A DNA stretch of 64,000 nt from Armatimonadia bacterium (GTDB lineage: Bacteria; Armatimonadota; Zipacnadia; Zipacnadales; JABUFB01), in assembly GCA_039679385.1 (NCBI GenBank), contig JBDKVB010000069.1:1-64000 (forward strand), written 5' to 3'. A model generated the notes under the pieces. It had not been told where the DNA came from and searched no databases. It saw only the letters and a program-made list of their open reading frames with translations. This document shows positions 54,394 through 62,000 of the stretch, piece by piece (the stretch's first letter is position 1; each line of letters starts with the position of its first letter). The translations under genes were made by a program, and so were the position numbers.

Positions 54394-55041
54394 TTAGGAG
54401 CTGGGCTCCGCCGGGTCCCAGCACAGCTTCTGGTCGACGCTCTGCTCCTTGGCCCACTTGCAGTGGCCATCGACGTAGCCGAAGATCAGGCCGTCATTGT
54501 GACGCTGAGGGTACTTGTTGCCGATGAAGGAGTCGTCCTGGGGCGGATGACCGGCGAGGTCGTTGTTGGCGTCATTGATCCACCAGCGTCCGCTGGTTGC
54601 GACCTTGCTATCCCCGGTGAGGTTCGGGTTCATCACCTCAGGCGAGGCATCGCCCACCAGGATCTTCACAGCCGGGTCGAAGAAGTTGCCCAGAGACTGG
54701 GCGCTGGCATAGTAGCTCAACCCATAGCCAGGTCCGCTGTCCTTACGGTCCGGGCAGAACATGATCTGGCGGTTGTGAGTGTAGGGGAAGATGCCGTTGT
54801 ACCACTGGGTCTGGGGATCGCCGGCCACGAGCTGGCCCTTGACGATGCACTCGTCAAAGTCCTGCGCATACATTGAGACGGCCATGCAGATCTGGTGGAG
54901 GTTGGAGATACAGGCGGCCTGTCGCCCCTTGGCCCGTGCGTTGGAGTATACGGGCATGAGGATAGAGGCCAGGATGGAGATGATGGCAATAACCACCAGC
55001 AACTCGATCAGCGTGAAGCCCTGGCTGCGTCTTGGGTCCAT
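54394..55041 (-). CDS. Type IV prepilin-like secreted protein, H-x9-DG class (second copy)
   Basis: ATG 55041 gives 215 residues with a leader of MDPRRSQG and the methylation helix [36 protein letters not shown] follows. The C-terminus has RHNDGLIFGYVDGH, the H-x9-DG end. An upstream GTG would sit directly on AGGAGG, so it is unlikely. It resembles the gene at 19398 in plan but is well diverged. Likely a pseudopilin or surface fibre protein. Confidence 0.88.
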   Translation of the reverse strand: MDPRRSQGFTLIELLVVIAIISILASILMPVYSNARAKGRQAACISNLHQICMAVSMYAQDFDECIVKGQLVAGDPQTQWYNGIFPYTHNRQIMFCPDRKDSGPGYGLSYYASAQSLGNFFDPAVKILVGDASPEVMNPNLTGDSKVATSGRWWINDANNDLAGHPPQDDSFIGNKYPQRHNDGLIFGYVDGHCKWAKEQSVDQKLCWDPAEPSS

Positions 55042-55242
55042 CTGAGTCCCGCCTTTCACCCTCCTGGACCGCCCGAGGCCTTAGCCCTGCATCGCCTGAG
55101 GTATCCTTCACTAACCATAACGCTTACCCCCCACTTTGGTTCACTCACCAAGGCTCCCCTGGACTCGGAATCACCAGGAGGTGTCAGTATGGACGAGAGG
55201 GAATAGGGGCAAGTTCCAGCAGCCCGAACCTCTGGGTGATCC

Positions 55243-56718
55243 ATGAGCGCAGACTGCCTTCTTGCCATCGATCAGGGCACTACCTCCAGCCGGGCGGTGA
55301 TCGTCGGGCCTTCGGGCACCATCATCGCCGACCACCGCTGTGAGTTCCCGCAGCACTACCCCCGACCGGGCTGGGTGGAGCACGATCTGGAGGACCTCTG
55401 GGACAGCGTGGTTTCCTCCGTTACGGGCGCGATCGCCAAGCTCCCCGGAGGCTGGAACCGCATCGCCGCCCTGGGTGTCACCAATCAGCGCGAGACCATC
55501 GGAGTCTGGGAGCGACGAAGCAGCCGCCCCGTCTCAAGGGCCATCGTCTGGCAGTGTCGCCGCACGGCTGAGATGTGCGATATACTTCGCCGTGACCATG
55601 CCGAGGCCCTGCACCGCCTCACCGGTCTGACGGTCGATCCCTACTTCTCGGGTCCCAAGCTGCGCTGGCTGCTGGACAATACCCCCGGGCTGCGCGGGAG
55701 AATCGGCGAACTCGCCGCCGGCACCATCGACACCTGGGTCGTGTGGAAGCTTACCGGCGGGGCACAGCACCTCACCGACCCGACCAACGCGTGCCGGACG
55801 ATGCTGTACGACCTCGATCAGCGCGCCTGGTCGCCGGAGCTGCTGGACCTGATGGACCTTCCCCGGGAGATTCTGCCGCAGGTGGTGGCCTCCGGTGGGC
55901 GCTTTGGCGAAACCGCCCCGTGCGAGGGGATTCCGGGCGGGATCCCGATCTGTGCGGTGATGGGCGACCAGCAGTCAGCCCTGTTCGGTCAGGGGGGCGT
56001 GGAGGCCGGGCAAGCCAAGAACACCTACGGGACGGGATGTTTCCTGCTTGCCAACACAGGGCGAAGTCGCGTAGACTCCCGGGCTGGTCTTCTCTCTACC
56101 CTCGCCTGCGATGCCACAGGGAGCCCGTGCTACGCTCTGGAGGGTAGTGTTTTCGTCGCAGGGGCGGCCGTGCAATGGCTCCGCGACGAGTTGGGCGTGA
56201 TATCCTCGTCCGCCGAAGTGGAGACGCTGGCGGCGTCGGTCCCCGATACAGCGGGCGTGTCCTTCGTTCCGGCCTTTGTTGGTCTAGGTGCCCCGTACTG
56301 GGATGCCGGTGCTCGTGGCGCGCTTCTGGGCCTCACTCGCGGAGCTGGACGGGCTCACCTTGCCCGCGCCGCCCTGGAGGCCATTGCGCACCAGAGCGTT
56401 GACGTGCTGGAGGCCATGGCGACAGACGGCGCCGAGGTGGTCCAGTTGAGGGTCGACGGCGGGGCAAGTCGCAACAACCTGCTTATGCAGATCCAGGCCG
56501 ATCTCGCCGGCCTGACGGTCCTGCGCCCCCAGGAGGTTGAGATGACCGCTCTGGGAGCCGCCTACCTGGCAGGGATCAGTGCCGGGCTCTGGACAGACCC
56601 CTGGAGCGCCTCGGAGGGCCTGGATCGCTTCGAGCCGCGGCTGACTGAAGCCGAACGTGTCGAGCGCCGGTCTCGCTGGCGTGATGCCGTTGCGCGGGTC
56701 CGGAGCAACCAGAGGTGA
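55243..56718 (+). CDS. glpK: Glycerol kinase
   Basis: A 491-residue FGGY-family kinase starting LLAIDQGTTSSRAVIV. It has VTNQRETIGVWER, DPYFSGPKLRWLLDN, a GDQQSALFGQ segment, KNTYGTGCFLLANTG and RVDGGASRNNLLMQ. These signatures and the length match GlpK, which makes glycerol-3-phosphate. glpF and glpD are absent, so it stands alone. Confidence 0.94.
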   Translation: MSADCLLAIDQGTTSSRAVIVGPSGTIIADHRCEFPQHYPRPGWVEHDLEDLWDSVVSSVTGAIAKLPGGWNRIAALGVTNQRETIGVWERRSSRPVSRAIVWQCRRTAEMCDILRRDHAEALHRLTGLTVDPYFSGPKLRWLLDNTPGLRGRIGELAAGTIDTWVVWKLTGGAQHLTDPTNACRTMLYDLDQRAWSPELLDLMDLPREILPQVVASGGRFGETAPCEGIPGGIPICAVMGDQQSALFGQGGVEAGQAKNTYGTGCFLLANTGRSRVDSRAGLLSTLACDATGSPCYALEGSVFVAGAAVQWLRDELGVISSSAEVETLAASVPDTAGVSFVPAFVGLGAPYWDAGARGALLGLTRGAGRAHLARAALEAIAHQSVDVLEAMATDGAEVVQLRVDGGASRNNLLMQIQADLAGLTVLRPQEVEMTALGAAYLAGISAGLWTDPWSASEGLDRFEPRLTEAERVERRSRWRDAVARVRSNQR

Positions 56719-56831
56719 GAAGCTCTCTCGATCTGCAGGTCGATCGTGCTAGAGGTGCTGGAAGGCGAGAAGGAGAATTCCCGCTCACGAGGAAATGCAC
56801 CGGCACACCCGGCACGGAAGCGTCGGTGAAG

Positions 56832-56860
56832 AGCCCCGGGCGTGTGGTCCGCGGGGCTGT
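56832..56860 (+). terminator. Hairpin terminator candidate after glpK
   Basis: AGCCCCG (56832-56838) pairs with CGGGGCT (56852-56858) followed by GTTTAC. It is 113 bases past the stop. Short stem and loose T tract make it uncertain. Confidence 0.35.
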
Positions 56861-56922
56861 TTACGGGAGTACGGGGACAAGGGCGGCCCGCGGCCGCGGA
56901 GCCAGGATCGGCGCCGCCAATC

Positions 56923-56951
56923 TTGACGCCTGCCTAGGGTAATGTTACGAT
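56923..56951 (+). promoter_or_regulatory. Sigma-70 promoter of the ABC permease operon
   Basis: TTGACG (56923-56928) and TACGAT (56946-56951) with a 17-base spacer lie 61 bases before the permease ATG at 57013. Confidence 0.6.
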
Positions 56952-57012
56952 TACCTCTTGCCCCTGAGATCCCCCCAGATACCCCTCTGTGGGCAGTGGA
57001 GTCGATTGCACC

Positions 57013-57720
57013 ATGATGGACGTAAAGAAGCTTGCGGAGCTCGCTCGTACAGACGAAGGTCCGGTCAAGATCCAGCGGCAGATGAGCTTGCCCTGGAAGG
57101 ATGCCTTCCGTATCAGCATCAAGAACGTGACCCTCCGCCTGGGTCGAGCGGCGATCACCGCCTCTGGTGTGGTGCTGGGTATTGCGTTCCTGATGTCGAT
57201 CTGGACCTCTCGCGTGTGCACCGACGGCATCGAGAGGTACGAAGCCCAGAGCGCTCGCGCTGTCAACCTCGAGAGCGGCCCAGGTGGCGAGGCTGCCAAG
57301 GCCGAGAAAGTGCAGCGCACTGCGCGCCAGAACTGGCTCGTGGTCATGTCCCTGCTGGTGTGCATGGTAGGGATCACAAACTCCATGCTCATGTCGGTAA
57401 CGGAGCGGTTCCGTGAGATCGGAACCATGAAGTGCCTCGGCGCGCTAGACGCTTTCATCGTTCGGTTATTCCTCATAGAAACGGCCCTGATGGGATTTCT
57501 TGGATCTCTAGTCGGGGGCCTCCTAGGCCTCCTGGTGATGCTGATCGTCTTCACCATCAAGGACCACTCCGTGGCGGCGAAGATGGACTGGGGTCAGCTG
57601 GCGATCTACCTGGCTGTGTCGCTGAGTATCGGCATTGTCGTCTCCCTGTGTGCCGCGGTAATCCCGGCCATGGGTGCAGCGAAGATGCCTGCAGCAGCGG
57701 CGCTGCAAAGCGAAGTCTAG
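57013..57720 (+). CDS. Short FtsX-like ABC permease
   Basis: ATG 57013 (MMDVKKLAEL) gives 235 residues. After a cytoplasmic N-terminus (SLPWKDAFRISIKNVTLRLG), the first membrane helix (ITASGVVLGIAFLMSI) is followed by only about 55 loop residues. Three more helices follow in the FtsX order (VVMSLLVCMVGITNSMLMSV, then TERFREIGTMKCLGA, and so on). MacB/LolE permeases carry a periplasmic domain of ~200 residues at that place, so this one is stripped. It precedes the ATPase and the giant permease and probably forms a heteromeric pair with the latter. Confidence 0.8.
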   Translation: MMDVKKLAELARTDEGPVKIQRQMSLPWKDAFRISIKNVTLRLGRAAITASGVVLGIAFLMSIWTSRVCTDGIERYEAQSARAVNLESGPGGEAAKAEKVQRTARQNWLVVMSLLVCMVGITNSMLMSVTERFREIGTMKCLGALDAFIVRLFLIETALMGFLGSLVGGLLGLLVMLIVFTIKDHSVAAKMDWGQLAIYLAVSLSIGIVVSLCAAVIPAMGAAKMPAAAALQSEV

Positions 57721-57885
57721 GCAGCAAGTGCATACTGCCGCGGACGACGGAGCCCGTATCCGCGGTTGGGTGATCTAGGCAGGCATAGGCCTGCTATCCG
57801 TTGGCCATTCTCCTACGCGAGGTTCCCATGGCGGGGCCGTCGCGGGCAATGCCCGGATCGCGTGGGGGTAGCAGGAGGCTGTCTC

Positions 57886-58797
57886 ATGGCGCTCATCAAG
57901 TGCCCGAACCCGAACTGCGATTATGAGGTAGAAACCACCGGCCTCGTAACGGTCTGCCCCAAGTGCAAGACCGACCTTCGGGGCGTGATGCAAGAGCTCT
58001 CGAAGATCGGCGAGGGTAAGTTCAAGGCCGCAGACCTGGTGCATGACGATTCGGTCACAACCCACGAGTACATCGTCCGCACCAAGGGTCTGACCAAGGA
58101 GTACCGCATGGGCGACAACATCGTCCGTGCCCTCCGTGGGGTCGACCTGGACATTCGCCGCGGCGAGTACCTCTCCATCATGGGCCCGTCCGGTTCGGGC
58201 AAGTCGACCCTGTTCAACATGGTTGGCGGCCTCGATAAGCCCACCAGCGGGACTTGCTTCATCGAAGAGGTCGACATGGCCCAGCTCGACGCTTTTGAGC
58301 TGGCCTGGCTGCGCTGCCGCAAGATCGGCTACATCTTCCAGACCTTCAACCTCATCCCGGTCATGACCGCCCTCGAGAACGTGACCCTGCCCATGATCTT
58401 TGCCGGAATGAACTCCGACGAGATGATGGAACGCGGCCGCACGCTCCTCGAACTGGTCGGCCTCGGTGAGCGCCTGCACCACAAGCCCTCTGAGTGCTCC
58501 GGCGGACAGCAGCAGCGTATCGCTGTCGCCCGCGCCCTGGCGAACAGCCCGGCCATCATCCTGGCTGACGAGCCCACCGGCAACCTCGACCTCCAGACCG
58601 GTAAGGAGATCATCGAGCTGCTCAAGGAGCTCAACGTCGAAAGCGGCGTCACCATCATCTCTGCCACCCACGACCTCAAGATGATTGACGTATCCGACCG
58701 TGTCGTCCACATCCGTGACGGCGGTGTCGAGCGCATCGACAAGCGCGAGGACATCGAACTCGCAGTCGGTGTTATGGGCGGGCAGCAGGGGCACTAG
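57886..58797 (+). CDS. ABC transporter ATPase (MacB/LolD type) with N-terminal zinc ribbon
   Basis: ATG 57886 follows GCAGGAGGC by 7 bases, giving 303 residues. The first 27 residues hold two Cys pairs, C6-x4-C11 and C24-x2-C27 (CPNPNC, CPKC), a zinc-ribbon pattern not normal for this family. A linker of ~35 residues precedes the ATPase: Walker A lysine K106 (GPSGSGKST), Q-loop (YIFQTFNLIP), a signature reading CSGGQQQR with Cys for the usual Leu, Walker B (ILADEPTGNLD) and H-loop (SATHD). It drives type VII, mechanotransmission-style permeases. The two permease genes flank it. Confidence 0.88.
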   Translation: MALIKCPNPNCDYEVETTGLVTVCPKCKTDLRGVMQELSKIGEGKFKAADLVHDDSVTTHEYIVRTKGLTKEYRMGDNIVRALRGVDLDIRRGEYLSIMGPSGSGKSTLFNMVGGLDKPTSGTCFIEEVDMAQLDAFELAWLRCRKIGYIFQTFNLIPVMTALENVTLPMIFAGMNSDEMMERGRTLLELVGLGERLHHKPSECSGGQQQRIAVARALANSPAIILADEPTGNLDLQTGKEIIELLKELNVESGVTIISATHDLKMIDVSDRVVHIRDGGVERIDKREDIELAVGVMGGQQGH

Positions 58798-59035
58798 CCG
58801 TACCCGCGCCACCGCGGTCGGCGGCCCAAGTGCTGCTGTCGCGACCCGTGGTGGGTCGGCTCGTTGGGGGATGAGGTGGGGCAGCCGAGTCGAGACCTGA
58901 GAGCCAAACCCAAATCTAGATCCACAAACCTGGGCCCCCGGCAATCGGCGCAGAGACCATGTCCGCGCCGTGGAGGGTGAGGCGTGCACCATCGCCCCTC
59001 TTCGCTGCTGAGGTGCCCAAGGCGGTGAGCCTGTC

Positions 59036-62000
59036 TTGAAGCGCGCAACAACAGGACGATTCCGGGGTCTGCTTACCTTCGCGGCGATCCTGGTCCTGAC
59101 CGCAGGGTCTGCGGTCGCCCCGGCCCAACGCCAAAGCAGTGAAGAAGAAGAAATCGTCCTGAAGTCGGACACCGACTACCAGAAGGTATCGACGCTGGTT
59201 GATCCAGCCGAGATGCAGGCCACCATCCAAGAGATGGCTGGCCTCGGATCCCGTGTCACGGGCTATGACGGCTGCGATCAGGCCGCCAAGCTCGTCGAGA
59301 CCCGCTTCCGCGAGCTCGGTCTTCAGGACGTCGAAGTCGAGGAGTTCCCGGTCGTCGTCCCTGTCGTCAAGCCCGATGCCCAGGGACGTGCGGCCTCTCT
59401 CTCCGTCAAGGGCGCCGATAGCTTCGGGATCATCCCCCTGTGGCCCAACATGGTCCGCACCCCGAAGACCCCGACCGAAGGCGTTAACGGACGCCTGGTC
59501 TACGGCGGAACCGGCAACCTGCGCTTCTTCAATGGCAAGGATATCTCCGAGTCGATCGTCATGGTCGACTTCAACTGCGGCGCCGACTGGTTCAACGCTC
59601 CCCTGCTGGGCGCCAAGGCGGTTCTGTTCATCGAGCCCGATGAGACGATCCGTGGCGAAGCCGAGCAGAAGTTCCTCTCCATCCCGACGAACATCCCGCG
59701 CTACTGGGTACCGAAAGACGTCGCCGACTACCTCATGGGGCTCCTGCGCAGCGAGGACCGCGTCGACATCACCCTCAAGTGCAACATGGCTTGGGAGCAG
59801 CGCACGGGCAAGAACATCGTCGCACACATCAAGGGCACCGACCCGCGGCTCAGCAAGCAACAGGTCGTCGTCCAGGCCTACTATGACTCGATCTCCGTCG
59901 CTCCGACCGTCGCTCCTGGCGGCGAGAACGCCTGCAGCATCGCCGCCCTCTACCAGATCATAAAGGCCGTGCAGGCCAACCCACCCAAGCGCAGCATCAC
60001 CTTCCTGGCCACTGCCGGGCACTTCGAGGCCCTGAGCGGCGCCAAGTACTTCATCCGCGAGCGAATCCGCGGTGGACGCAGCGAACGTCGCGTCCGCCAA
60101 CTGTTCTCGCTGGTCAACAAGGGCCGGCGTGAGATCGAGGACGCCGCCGACCGCGTTTGGGAGGAAGACAAGTCCACAAAGATCGAGAAGACCGAGGAAG
60201 AGATCGTCGCCGAGCGCATGCGCGCTCTCGGACGCATCCAAAAGTCCATCCACTTCGCCCAGAAGAACATGGGCAAGATGGGCAAGGTCATCCGCAAAGC
60301 ACTCAAGGAAGATCCGAACCGCGGCAAGCTCGACGAGTGGCAGCTCAACGACGCAGAGAAGAAGGAGCGCCTCCGACTCATCGACGAGTTCCAGAAGGCC
60401 GGACCCGGGATGACCAAGGCGCTCGAGGACGCTATCGGCGTGGTCCGCGAGGCTCGAAAGGTTCCCGAGACAGCCTCCCTTGAAGACAGGAAGGCGCAGC
60501 TCGAGAAGGTAAAGGCCTCCATCGACGCCTCTACCGACGCCCTCGACTTCTCCCAGGAGGACATCTCCCTCTGGTTCTCCGTTGACTTGTCGAGCCACAA
60601 CAATGCCTACGGCATCTTCTACAAGGGCTACTTCTACAACTACAGCGAGAACATCCAGTGGAAGTTCTCCGACATCGGTAAGAAGGCTCGCGAGTACGGC
60701 GACCTGATCGGCCAGGCCCTCGGTGTCGACGCTACGACACGCTTCGCCGACGGCATCAACGCGATCCAGGGCAAGACCTGGCAGACCTACATGGCCGGCA
60801 AGCTTGCACTGGACAGCGAAGTCGCCACCCTCGCCGGCATCCCCGGTCTGGGCTTCGCGACGATCAACGACTCGCGGCCCCTCGTCGACACGCCACTGGA
60901 CACCCCACAGAAGGTTGACGTCGACAACCTGGCAGCGCAGACCACCTTCCTGAGCTGCATGCTGTGTGACCTGATCAATATCTCCGACCCGGCCAACAAG
61001 GACCTCTACGACCTGCAGCTGGACGACAACTTCGTCGAGGTCAAGGGGCGCCTAGTTGAGTTCAACCCGGAGATGACCACCTTCCCGGACGAGCCGATGA
61101 CCGCCGCCATGGGCGCCATCGCCGTCGCCCGCACTGGCACGAAAACCTCCATGGGTGTGCGCTCCGAGCTCTTTGCCGTGCCGAGCAACCTGCCTCCGTA
61201 CGCTGAGATCAAGGAGAACGGCCAGGTCACCCAGTTCAGGGTCCCCGACCAGACCAAGGACCCGAAGGGCTACAATGCCTTCCGACGTGAGCACCGCCGC
61301 GCCTTCGAAGAGTGGAAGGACAAGGGCGGCAAGATCCACATGCTGGGCTTGCCGAACAGTCGTGCCAGGGGCGGTGTGACCCCGGTCGAGGGCTACATGC
61401 TCGACCCGGAGGACGGGCGCGTCTCGATGGCCCCGGACAAGGGGGTCAACGGTGAGACGGCATACCCGACCGCTCTCACCATGGACCAGGAGATCAAGCC
61501 TGTCACCAGCGTCATGTTCAAGTGCAAGGCCATGACCATCTTCGACATGGTCGACCAGCGCTTCTTCGAGCTTCTGCGCGAGATAAATGTCTACGACGCG
61601 GCCAATGACGCCTCCCCTTACGAGTACGGTTTCTGCCTGCCGCTTCCGCCGCAGCAGTTCGTGTCGGCCTATGAGCCGGTCGCCGTCGTCTTTGCGCAGA
61701 GCGGTACCAAGGTCAAGGTGACCATGGGCGCCAGCGTTCTGGGTCTGCGCATGGTCCTTGTGAACCCGACGCCTTTGAAGCCGGAGGGCGAAGGCTACCT
61801 GATCGACGATAACGCTTCCATGTATGCGACGCCGTACCGCGTCGCCGCCGACATGTGGAAGCTCGACGAAGACCGCATGTCGAAACTGCGCAAGCACGGC
61901 ATCGAGAACAGCCGCGTCGACGCAGCCCACGAGCAGGCGCATGATGACCTGATCGCGGCCGAAGACCTGATGCAGCGACGGCTCTACGACAAGTTCTTCA

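Noticed and set aside
58916-60598. 560-codon open frame on the - strand
   Set aside because: It is the reverse of the M28-like gene. Its Gly/Leu/Asp-rich composition follows from codon bias on the sense strand, and the sense frame has a signal peptide and recognisable domains.
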